The notes beneath the pieces are model-generated. The model searched no databases. It was not told the DNA's origin and saw only the letters and a list, made by a program, of their open reading frames with translations. From Brooklawnia sp937867175 (GTDB taxonomy: Bacteria > Actinomycetota > Actinomycetes > Propionibacteriales > Propionibacteriaceae), in NCBI GenBank assembly GCA_036821905.1, contig DAISIR010000022.1:1-48348 (forward strand): a stretch of 48,348 nucleotides of DNA. The letters are read 5' to 3'. Positions 41,747 through 48,302 of this stretch are shown here, piece by piece; the first letter of the stretch is position 1, and every line of letters begins with the position of its first letter. The translations under genes were made by a program, and so were the position numbers.

Positions 41747-42743
41747 GCGGCCAAGGGTTCACCGGGAGATCAGGACGCGCACCGGCCGGCGTGTGCTCGC
41801 ACCGTCTGGGCGGATAGCCATCGCGGCACTGCTCGCGGTGGTCACGATGGCCGGCTACCTGGGCTGGAACATCCGCGGCAACTTCGAGTTCGCCATGCAG
41901 CTGCGTGGCGCCACGGCAGGCGCGATGCTGGTGGCGGCTTTCGCCCAGGCCGTCGCCACCGTCATCTTCCACACGGTGACCGCCAATCGCATCCTCAGCC
42001 CGTCGGTGATGGGCTTCGACTCGCTATTCGTCTTGATGCAGACCGTGCTGGTGGCGCTGTTTGGTGGCCAGGTGCTGGCCGACACGCAAGGCACGCCGCG
42101 GTTGGTCGTCCAGACGCTAGTGATGGTCGGCTTCGCGACGCTGCTCTACCGCTGGCTGTTCGTCCGCCTCGCCGGCGGGTTGTACGTGACACTGCTGGTC
42201 GGAGTGGTGCTCGGCATGGCGTTCAACACGGTTTCGACATTCCTCGAACGACTGCTGCATCCCACCGACTACGACCTGCTCTCGCTGGCACTCTTCGGCC
42301 GTCTCACTTCGGTGGACGCCGCTCAGCTGCCGCTGGCGTTCGCGGTCTGCGCGGCGGTGGGTGTGGTGGTCTGGCGGCGCCGGCATGTACTCGACGGGCT
42401 GCTGTTGGGACGTGAACTCGCCACCAGTATCGGCATCGACCATCGCCGCGAGCTGACCATCATGCTGGCACTGGTGGCGTTGCTGGTCTCGTTCAGCACC
42501 GCGCTGGTCGGGCCGATGACCTTCTTCGGCTTCCTGGTCGCCACCCTCGCCTACCAACTGGCCGGCAGCCATCAGCACGCGCAGGTGCTGCCGATGGCTT
42601 TCCTGCTCGGGGTGATCGGGCTGGCCGGCGGCCAATTCGTGCTGCAGCACCTGTTCTACGCGTCCGGTTTCCTGACCGTGATCCTCGAGTTCGTGGGCGG
42701 CATCGTCTTCCTGGCAATCCTGATCGGAAACAGAAAACTGTGA
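41727..42743 (+). CDS. Iron-siderophore ABC permease (FecCD type), subunit 2
   Basis: A 338-residue second FecCD permease. A cytoplasmic basic tail (about 25 residues) precedes about ten helices; TVTANRILSPSVMGFDSLF and the coupling helix LLLGRELATSIGIDHRRE followed by STALVGPMTFFGFLVATLAYQLAG identify it. GTG at 41727. It differs enough from subunit 1 to be a heterodimer partner, as in YclN/YclO. Its stop overlaps the ATPase GTG. Confidence 0.93.
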   Translation: MSASVLERPRVHREIRTRTGRRVLAPSGRIAIAALLAVVTMAGYLGWNIRGNFEFAMQLRGATAGAMLVAAFAQAVATVIFHTVTANRILSPSVMGFDSLFVLMQTVLVALFGGQVLADTQGTPRLVVQTLVMVGFATLLYRWLFVRLAGGLYVTLLVGVVLGMAFNTVSTFLERLLHPTDYDLLSLALFGRLTSVDAAQLPLAFAVCAAVGVVVWRRRHVLDGLLLGRELATSIGIDHRRELTIMLALVALLVSFSTALVGPMTFFGFLVATLAYQLAGSHQHAQVLPMAFLLGVIGLAGGQFVLQHLFYASGFLTVILEFVGGIVFLAILIGNRKL

Positions 42744-43606
42744 TCACCTTCGAGAACCTGACCAAGACCTATCAGGCCAAGACCGTACTCGGAGGCCCCA
42801 ACCAAGGCGTCAGCGGCGAGATCGAGGCGGGCGGCATCACGTCCATCATCGGCGCCAACGGGGCCGGCAAGTCGACGCTGCTCACCATCATCGGCCGGCT
42901 GTTGGCGCCGACCACCGGCTCGGTGAAGGTCGGCGGGCTGGACGTGGCCAGGACACCATCAGCTACGTTGGCCAAGAAGCTGGCGATCCTGCGGCAGGAC
43001 AACCACACCACCGCGCGGCTGCGCGTCCGCGAACTGGTGGCAATGGGACGCTTCCCGCACAGCCGGGGCCGGCTCACCCGGGGCGACCGGGCGGCCGTCG
43101 ACCAGGCGATGACTTTCGTCAATCTGGACGACCTCGCAGACCGGTTCATCGACCAGCTGTCGGGTGGGCAGCGGCAGCGGGTGTTCATCGCGATGGTGCT
43201 GGCGCAAGATGCCGACTACATCCTGCTGGATGAGCCACTGAACAACCTGGATATGCGGCACTCGGTGCAGATGATGCAGCAGTTGCGCCGCGCCGCCGAC
43301 GAACTTGGACGCACCGTGGTCATGGTGATGCACGACCTGGACTTCGCCGCCGCCTACTCCGACCAGCTACTGGCGATGGCCGACGGACAGATCGTCGCCC
43401 ACGGGCCGGTCCGGGAACTGATGGACGGCCGGCTGCTGACCGGTGTCTTCGGGACGCCGGTGCAGGTGATGGACGTGGCCGGCTCCCCCACCGCGCTGTA
43501 CTGCCTGGGCAAGGCTTGCCCGCCCGGGTTGGACTGCTCACAGCTGCCTTGTTGTTGCGAGCAGCCGCGAGTCAGGGTCACGCTCAGCGGATCAGCAGGT
43601 CGGTGA
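42740..43606 (+). CDS. Iron-siderophore ABC ATPase with cysteine-rich C-terminal tail
   Basis: A 288-residue ATPase of the FepC/YclP type. Walker A GANGAGKSTLL, the signature LSGGQRQRVFIAMVL, Walker B YILLDEPLNNLDM and switch His MVMHDLDFA are complete. It begins with GTG at 42740 overlapping the permease stop. The core ends near residue 252 (about 43495). An extra 30-odd-residue tail (CLGKACPPGLDCSQLPCCCE) then carries six cysteines, uncommon in this family. The tail could bind metal or an iron-sulfur cluster, or be redox-sensitive; that is inference. The last 23 bases overlap the convergent nitroreductase gene. Confidence 0.92.
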   Translation: MITFENLTKTYQAKTVLGGPNQGVSGEIEAGGITSIIGANGAGKSTLLTIIGRLLAPTTGSVKVGGLDVARTPSATLAKKLAILRQDNHTTARLRVRELVAMGRFPHSRGRLTRGDRAAVDQAMTFVNLDDLADRFIDQLSGGQRQRVFIAMVLAQDADYILLDEPLNNLDMRHSVQMMQQLRRAADELGRTVVMVMHDLDFAAAYSDQLLAMADGQIVAHGPVRELMDGRLLTGVFGTPVQVMDVAGSPTALYCLGKACPPGLDCSQLPCCCEQPRVRVTLSGSAGR

Positions 43607-44165
43607 GCGGCAGACGGCCACGCTCGGCGGTATCGCGCTGGCGGATCTCCGGGGCGACGTCGGCGGAGGTGTCGAACTGGCCGACGGCCATCACGGTCTT
43701 CGGGACGACGCCCGCAGGCAGATTGAACGCCTCGCGGATGGCGTCCGGCTTGAACCCGCCCATCTGATGGGCGCGCAGGCCCAGGTACTCGACCTGCATG
43801 GTGGCGTGCGCGGCTGCCTGGCCGAGGTCGTAGTCGACCCACGCCGCCATCTTGCCGGCCCGCTCCGGCACGGCGGCGAAGACGATCAGGGCGGACGCAG
43901 CAGGCGTCCACGCCTGGTTGAACCCGGCAAGGGCCGTGACGATGCTGTCGAACTCGGCGGTGCCGCGGCGGGCCGCAATGAAGGCCCACGGTTGGGTGTT
44001 GCCGGCGGACGGCGCCCAACGGGCCGCCTCGACGATGCTGAGCAGGTCATCGCGATCGATCTGGTGGTCGGCGTCGAAGCCGCGTGGGCTCCAGCGCTCG
44101 GCGAGCAGCGGGGCGATGGCTACGTCGGTCCGGTTGCGGACGTCGGTCAAGGTGGGCAGAGTCAC
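43584..44165 (-). CDS. Nitroreductase-family FMN protein
   Basis: A 193-residue nitroreductase-fold flavoprotein. ERWSPRGFDADHQIDRDDLLSIVEAARWAPSAGNTQPWAFI holds the FMN-binding Arg-Ser-Pro-Arg and the Pro-Ser-x-x-N motif; the C-terminal end has QVEYLGLRAHQMGGFKPDAIREAFNLP and VMAVGQFD. It should reduce nitro or quinone compounds with NAD(P)H, and is possibly a ferric or flavin reductase partner to the iron operon, with which its tail overlaps. The GTG at 44165 follows GAGAGGAAATGCC; a longer open frame upstream has no family sequence. Confidence 0.88.
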   Translation of the reverse strand: MTLPTLTDVRNRTDVAIAPLLAERWSPRGFDADHQIDRDDLLSIVEAARWAPSAGNTQPWAFIAARRGTAEFDSIVTALAGFNQAWTPAASALIVFAAVPERAGKMAAWVDYDLGQAAAHATMQVEYLGLRAHQMGGFKPDAIREAFNLPAGVVPKTVMAVGQFDTSADVAPEIRQRDTAERGRLPLTDLLIR

Positions 44166-44357
44166 GGCATTTCCTCTCACAGTTGTTGATGCTTCAATGA
44201 CTCTGGAGGCTGGGTTATTCCCTGCAATGCTCTGGAGCAGTCGACCGATGACGCGGAGACCACCTGCGGCACGGCCGATTTCGCAACCCGGCGGCTGGAC
44301 GCTAAACTGGTCAAGCTGTCCGCTCACGCGCGGGCGACATCCCGATTCGGGAATCTT

Positions 44358-44434
44358 GGTGGGTATAGCTCAGTTGGTAGAGCTCCTGGTTGTGGTCCAG
44401 GCGGTCGCCGGTTCAAGTCCGGTTACCCACCCCA
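44358..44434 (+). tRNA. tRNA-His (anticodon GTG)
   Basis: The extra 5' G (44358) sits opposite the C discriminator (44431), the hallmark of tRNA-His. The acceptor GTGGGTA (44359-44365) pairs with TACCCAC (44424-44430). The D arm is GCTC/GAGC, the anticodon arm CCTGG, loop TTGTGGT, CCAGG, and the T arm GCCGG, loop TTCAAGT, CCGGT. CCA is encoded (44432-44434). A serine recombinase gene on the other strand ends inside it. Confidence 0.97.
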
Positions 44435-46106
44435 AATGGGTCAGGTTTGAACTTTCGACCAAGGGACCGCCCTTGGTCGAGGTTCGGGCCTGGCCCAGTT
44501 TTCTTGCCTCGGCAGCCCAGGTGAGTGCGTCGGCCTGCAAGCCTTCGATGCTCAGCCCGTCGTACGGCGTCTTGTGACCGACCCGAACGTCGTTGTCCTC
44601 ATCGACGTAGATCGCCTTGAACAGCGCCTGGTTGCACAGCCGGCGGTTCGCGTCGTCGGCTGTCTTGTAGATGTCGGCCGCGTTCGACAGCAGGGTCAGC
44701 GAGTCATCGAGGTTCGCGCGGGCGAAGGCATACTCGCCGTGGTGGGCGTCGATCCGGTTCTGGATCGTCTCCAGCGATGCCGTGATCCGATCCTGCTCCC
44801 GCTTGAGCAGCTCCAACGGGACCGCTCCCGCGTAGTGAGCGCGGAGCAGCTTTTCTCGCTCGTCTTCGAGCTGCGTTCTCCGTGTGGCGAGGTCCGCCAG
44901 TTCCGCGGCACCCTCGGACATCATCTCGTCGAACCGTGCGTGCAGCATCGACGAGAGCGCGTGCTTGGTCTCCGCGCTGATCTGGACGTGATCGTAGAAC
45001 TGCTCGACGAGCCGCTCGACGTGCTCGATGAGCATCGCTTGGCGGGTGCAGTCGCCCCTGCCGCCGTGCCTGCTGCCGCAGACGAAGTACGGAAAGATCG
45101 TGCCCTGGCTGCTCTTCGCGTTGCAGACGATCAGTCGGGAGCCGCACTGCCCGCAGAACACCGTTCCTTTCAGGTAGTGCTCGTGCACCTGCGTCGCGTC
45201 CGCCGCTGATCGGTGAGTGCCGAGCACGGTCTGCACTTGATCCCACACCTCGTTCGGGACGAGTGCTTCGTGTGCTCCGGCGAAGGTGACGCCTTGATAG
45301 CGGACGCAGCCCTTGTAGTACGGGTTCGTCAGCATCCGATGCACCGACGACTTGCCGATGGGCCGAGAAGGACGACGCGGCGAAGGTGCGGTCGTCAGCC
45401 CGCGAGCCACCAACTCGTGGTGGAGCTGGCTCGTCGACCAATCCCCGGACGCGAACACCTGGAACGCCCACCGAACCAACGGTGCCCGCTCCTCGTCCAG
45501 CTCAACGGTACGAACCTCGCGACCGAACTCGTCGCGCACCCCAATGTTGCGGTAGCCGATGGGCGCCTTCGACACCGTCCCGCCCTGCGCGGCCTTCTGC
45601 GACAGGCCCTTGACGACCTCCGTGGCCAGGTTCCGCGAGTAGAACTCGGCGATCGACGACATGATGCCGTGCAGCAGCATCCCCGAGGGCGTCTCGTCGA
45701 TGTTTTCGGTCGCCGACACCAGCGTCACCCCGGCGTCCTTGAGTGCCAGGTGGATGGTCACGTCGTCGGCGCGGTTGCGAGCCAGCCGGTCAACCTTGTG
45801 GACGATGCAGTAGTTCGTCTTGTACTTCGTGACGTACTGGATCATCCGCATCAACTCAGGGCGATCGGCCTTGCGAGCGGACTCGCCAGCATCGACGAAC
45901 TCCTCGACGATGGTCGCGCCGAGTTGGTCGGCCTTGCGCTGGTTCGCTTCCCGCTGGGCTGGGATCGAGAAGCCTTCGGCGCTGCCGCCCTTCTCTGCCT
46001 GCTCCTTGGTCGAGACCCGGAGGTAGGAGACGGCGATCGCGCCGACGAAAGGCGTCGGCGCTACGAGGCTGTCTATTGCGGCGCGGTTCGCGTCGGTGGT
46101 CGTCAT
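44370..46106 (-). CDS. Large serine recombinase (resolvase/integrase)
   Basis: A 578-residue large serine recombinase that would integrate or excise a mobile element through a 5'-phosphoserine intermediate. The catalytic domain (residues about 22-165) has the Ser motif YLRVSTKEQ, and FVDAGESARKADRPELMRM, VHKVDRLARN and ENIDETPSGMLLHGIMSSIAEFYSRN. The recombinase domain follows (APIGYRNIG, then TNPYYKGCVRYQG). The zinc ribbon has FCGQCGSRLIVC and YFVCGSRHGGRGDC; a long coiled coil is next. The last 30 residues (VTGLEPATAWTTTRSSTN) are simply the antisense reading of tRNA-His, not a conserved domain. ATG at 46106 follows GGAGAAG; this site lies in an inverted repeat. No element termini are evident. 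Confidence 0.9.
   Translation of the reverse strand: MTTTDANRAAIDSLVAPTPFVGAIAVSYLRVSTKEQAEKGGSAEGFSIPAQREANQRKADQLGATIVEEFVDAGESARKADRPELMRMIQYVTKYKTNYCIVHKVDRLARNRADDVTIHLALKDAGVTLVSATENIDETPSGMLLHGIMSSIAEFYSRNLATEVVKGLSQKAAQGGTVSKAPIGYRNIGVRDEFGREVRTVELDEERAPLVRWAFQVFASGDWSTSQLHHELVARGLTTAPSPRRPSRPIGKSSVHRMLTNPYYKGCVRYQGVTFAGAHEALVPNEVWDQVQTVLGTHRSAADATQVHEHYLKGTVFCGQCGSRLIVCNAKSSQGTIFPYFVCGSRHGGRGDCTRQAMLIEHVERLVEQFYDHVQISAETKHALSSMLHARFDEMMSEGAAELADLATRRTQLEDEREKLLRAHYAGAVPLELLKREQDRITASLETIQNRIDAHHGEYAFARANLDDSLTLLSNAADIYKTADDANRRLCNQALFKAIYVDEDNDVRVGHKTPYDGLSIEGLQADALTWAAEARKLGQARTSTKGGPLVESSNLTHLGWVTGLEPATAWTTTRSSTN
44455..44480. terminator. Strong hairpin just downstream of tRNA-His
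   Basis: TCGACCAAGGG (44455-44465), loop ACCG, CCCTTGGTCGA (44470-44480): a perfect 11-base-pair stem 20 bases after the tRNA CCA, suited to end the tRNA transcript. It lies within the 3' end of the recombinase reading frame on the other strand, suggesting that this part of the frame was the original tRNA flank. Confidence 0.6.
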
Positions 46107-46197
46107 GGCTCTTCTCCACAGTCACTAGTCCTGCCGGCGCGTACTGAAGTGACGGCGGATGTTGATCGTGAGAAGAGCCCGAAGGCTGTAGGACTAG
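46107..46197 (-). promoter_or_regulatory. Interleaved inverted repeats covering the recombinase leader and ribosome site
   Basis: Two inverted repeats interleave upstream of the recombinase ATG. GGCTCTTCTC (plus 46107-46116) pairs with GAGAAGAGCC (46170-46179), and CTAGTCCT (46125-46132) pairs with AGGACTAG (46190-46197). In the mRNA the 3' half of the first pair is the segment just before the ATG and overlaps the ribosome site, so folding would hide it. The order a-b-a'-b' is that of an H-type pseudoknot. It may instead be recombinase binding sites in DNA. A short AGCC-TTCG-GGCT hairpin also lies in the segment and competes with it. Confidence 0.5.
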
Positions 46198-46370
46198 GCC
46201 GAGTCGGCCAGCGGCTTGTGGTTATCCCACGCGTATGCGATCTCATGGCGAACCCATGGGCGGCTGGCGGTCTGAGCGCCGATCAGGACTACGACTGCCG
46301 ACTTGTACGCCATCTGGTCAGCGATCCACTTCTCGATGGCCGCGTCGCCCTTGCGCTTGACTTCCTCCCA
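46194..46370 (-). pseudogene. Truncated TIR-domain (Thoeris ThsB-like) fragment
   Basis: About 58 residues that read like the core of TIR-like DUF1863/ThsB proteins: WEEVKRKGDAAIEKWIADQM, then AVVVLIGAQTASRPWVRHEI, then AYAWDNHKP. The N-terminal part, with the usual first strand and the loop before the Trp, and the C-terminal half after NHKPL are missing, and the frame stops at ADSA. The open frame continues upstream to 46469 but only through sequence belonging to the photolyase on the other strand. In Thoeris defence, ThsB senses phage and makes a signal for the effector ThsA. No ThsA gene is in the window. The fragment is too short to fold as a full TIR domain. Confidence 0.7.
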
Positions 46371-46384
46371 CTGCTGCGCATGCC

Positions 46385-46620
46385 TCAGCACGAGCCAGCG
46401 GGACCCGGAACGGGGATCCCTATTCGGTGTTCGCACCGTTCTGGAAGGCCTGCAATGCTGCGCCTCCACCCCGACTGCCGCTGAGCGTGCCAGAGCGGAT
46501 CAATCGCTCCGCAGATCTCACGGGAGTTACCCGCTTGGAAATGGACGAACTTGCGCTCCTGCCCAAACACCCCGACTGGGCAAGCGGACTCCGCGCGGCG
46601 TGGCGGCCCGGCGAGGCTAG
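46385..46620 (+). pseudogene. DNA photolyase fragment (5' side of the insertion)
   Basis: In one frame this reads like the middle of CPD photolyases/cryptochromes: GTRNGDPYSVFAPFWKAC, PPPRLPLSVPERI, LEMDELALLPKHPDWASGL, RAAWRPGEAS. These match the family pattern (GxPYxVFTPFWxA, then DWAxGLRxxWxPGE). Everything 5' of about 46385 is lost, replaced by the TIR fragment. The 3' end is cut at CTAG (46617-46620) by IS1380 and resumes in frame at 48303. The original enzyme would use light and FAD to split cyclobutane dimers. The product is now disrupted. Confidence 0.78.
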
Positions 46621-46788
46621 CCTCGATCTTTCGTCGGGCCGGGTCTTGTCGTTGTCGGGGCTGGGATCTCCGCCCTGGTGGGCTGATTGTGGCAGGTGGG
46701 TATGACGACGGTCCGCGTGGCGACGCGGTGGCGGGCTGTCCAGGCCGGCAGGGTCCTTCAGGTAGTGGTCGACGGGGATGGCCGGCGG

Positions 46789-48177
46789 TTAGCCGGCCGG
46801 GGCCGGTAGGCCCCGCAGTCTGCCGATGGCGTCTTCGACGAGCCCTGACCAGCGGTGCCGGGCCGAGACGTGGATCAGGGTGCGGCGGGATCTGCGCGCC
46901 AGGGTGGCCGGGATCGTGAACAGCCGGTAGCGCAGCCGTTTTGGTTCCCAGCGTCTGGCCTGGTGGTCGGGGTGGGCGAGCAGACCCATCCACGCGGTGA
47001 TCTCCTGGGCCAGGGCGACGATCTGGCACCAGATCCTGTTCTGGTCGAACCCGTGCAACGGCAGATTCGTCAGGCCCGTGTCCTTCGCGTTGCGGATCCT
47101 GTCCTCACAACGGGCCCGGCCCCGGTGACGCACTTCCAGATCCGCCAACTGCCCGCGGAGGGTGTTCGTCGCGAACGCGGTCAACCGGTAGCCGTCGACA
47201 TCGTCGAACCGCAACTGAGCGCCAGGATGGGGCCGTTCGCGCCGCACGATCACCCGCATACCCGCCGGCCAGCCGGCCAGGTCAACCAGCCCGGTGAACT
47301 CGGCCACATCCGCGCCGTCACGGGGCTGGCCATCGGTGTTGTAGGCCGGGGTCCACACATGGTCTGGAACCAAGTGATAGAGATCGGGGGTGTTCATCGG
47401 CAGCGTGAACCCGACCGAATACGACACCCGCCGTCGGGTGAGGGTTTCCAGGGTGGCTTTGGTGGACCCGGCCCCGTCGATCCGGACCAGCACCCGACGT
47501 CCCGGGCGTGGCCCCAGACCGATCTGGTCCAGGGCGTCGGCGATCACCTTCTGGTGGTCGGTGGCGGTGTTCGAGCCTGCGTTGCCGGGCCGCAGCAGGA
47601 TGGTCAACGGTTCGCCGGTCCCGGCCGGGCCGTGGTCGGCAAACGCGCACAACGGATGGAACCCATAGCCCTTCTTGAACGTCGGACGAGCCTGCTCCTT
47701 CTCGGAGTGCGCGGTGACCAGCGTCGCGTCCAGATCGATGATCAACGGATCCGCCACCGTGGCCCGCCCGCCCGGTGAGGCGTCACCCGCCAGGCCCCAG
47801 GCGGTCCGGCGCGCAGCCTGGCGGGCCCGCCCGATCGCAGCCACCGCATGATCGGCGTCGGTCGCAAGCCGGCTGACAAGCCGGGAGACGGTCGGATCGG
47901 ACGCCACCCGGCCATAGATACCCGGCTCGTCACGCAGGTGGGCGATGTCGGCCAGACAGTCACCACCCAACGCGAGCGTGAGCGCCAGGTCACAGATGAT
48001 CTTGCCCGGATCGTGCACCGCGAACGGTTTGCGCCACCCGGCCAGCTCGGTCGACAGCACCCGATCCAAGCCAGTCGCCCGGACCGTCTCGACCAGCAAC
48101 AGACCGCCAGCCTGCCCAACCGCGGGAACCTGGGCGCGGTCGACATGAACGCGGGGATACAAGCCGTTATGCTGCAT
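46789..48177 (-). CDS. IS1380-family transposase (DDE)
   Basis: A 462-residue DDE transposase of the IS1380/IS4-like group. The family's segments are visible: AVHDPGKIICDLALTLALGGDCLADIAHLRDEP, DPLIIDLDATLVTAHSEKEQ (first Asp), RVLVRIDGAGSTKATLETL (second Asp) and the late Glu-bearing CEDRIRNAKDTGLTNLPLHGFDQNRIW. The end (LARRSRRTLIHVSARHRW) is typical. ATG at 48177 follows AAGGAG; a GTG at 48198 is an alternative but lies within the ribosome site. An inverted repeat can hide this ribosome site on read-through transcripts. Its length and motif set are complete, so it should be active. Confidence 0.93.
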   Translation of the reverse strand: MQHNGLYPRVHVDRAQVPAVGQAGGLLLVETVRATGLDRVLSTELAGWRKPFAVHDPGKIICDLALTLALGGDCLADIAHLRDEPGIYGRVASDPTVSRLVSRLATDADHAVAAIGRARQAARRTAWGLAGDASPGGRATVADPLIIDLDATLVTAHSEKEQARPTFKKGYGFHPLCAFADHGPAGTGEPLTILLRPGNAGSNTATDHQKVIADALDQIGLGPRPGRRVLVRIDGAGSTKATLETLTRRRVSYSVGFTLPMNTPDLYHLVPDHVWTPAYNTDGQPRDGADVAEFTGLVDLAGWPAGMRVIVRRERPHPGAQLRFDDVDGYRLTAFATNTLRGQLADLEVRHRGRARCEDRIRNAKDTGLTNLPLHGFDQNRIWCQIVALAQEITAWMGLLAHPDHQARRWEPKRLRYRLFTIPATLARRSRRTLIHVSARHRWSGLVEDAIGRLRGLPAPAG

Positions 48178-48180
48178 CTC

Positions 48181-48251
48181 GAAGGTGCTCCTTCGCACTT
48201 GGTGGATTCGGACTGTCGTAAGCCCTATCCTCCCAAGCCGGGAGCACCTTC
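48181..48251 (-). promoter_or_regulatory. IS1380 inverted repeat masking the transposase ribosome site
   Basis: GAAGGTGCTCC (48181-48191) and GGAGCACCTTC (48241-48251) are perfect 11-base inverted repeats. In the transposase message the downstream half holds the AAGGAG ribosome site, and the upstream half would pair with it. A transcript entering from outside the element would carry both halves and be poorly translated; one starting between them would not. Confidence 0.55.
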
Positions 48252-48302
48252 ACCTATTCAACACACCCCCGCAGGCACACCCCCATGAAAGCCCGAGGCT
48301 AG

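Larger units (their letters stand above)
46621..48298 (-). mobile_element. Complete IS1380-family insertion sequence
   Basis: The element is 1678 bases long. The left end CCTCGATCTTTCGTCGGG (46621-46638) and the reverse complement of the right end CCTCGGGCTTTCATGGGG (48281-48298) match at 14 of 18 positions and start with CC, as in IS1380 elements. A 4-base CTAG stands directly outside each end (46617-46620 and 48299-48302), the expected target duplication. It holds one transposase gene on the minus strand. Removing it with one CTAG copy restores the photolyase reading frame. Intact ends and gene suggest a recent insertion that may still be mobile. Confidence 0.9.

Noticed and set aside
44370..44440. 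Conserved-looking GLEPATAW end of the recombinase as a protein motif
   Set aside because: It is the antisense reading of tRNA-His; such sequences recur in databases because the tRNA is conserved.
46427..46705. Small plus-strand hypothetical frame starting GTG at 46427
   Set aside because: It is the photolyase fragment read on into the IS1380 end; after 46620 the codons belong to the element.
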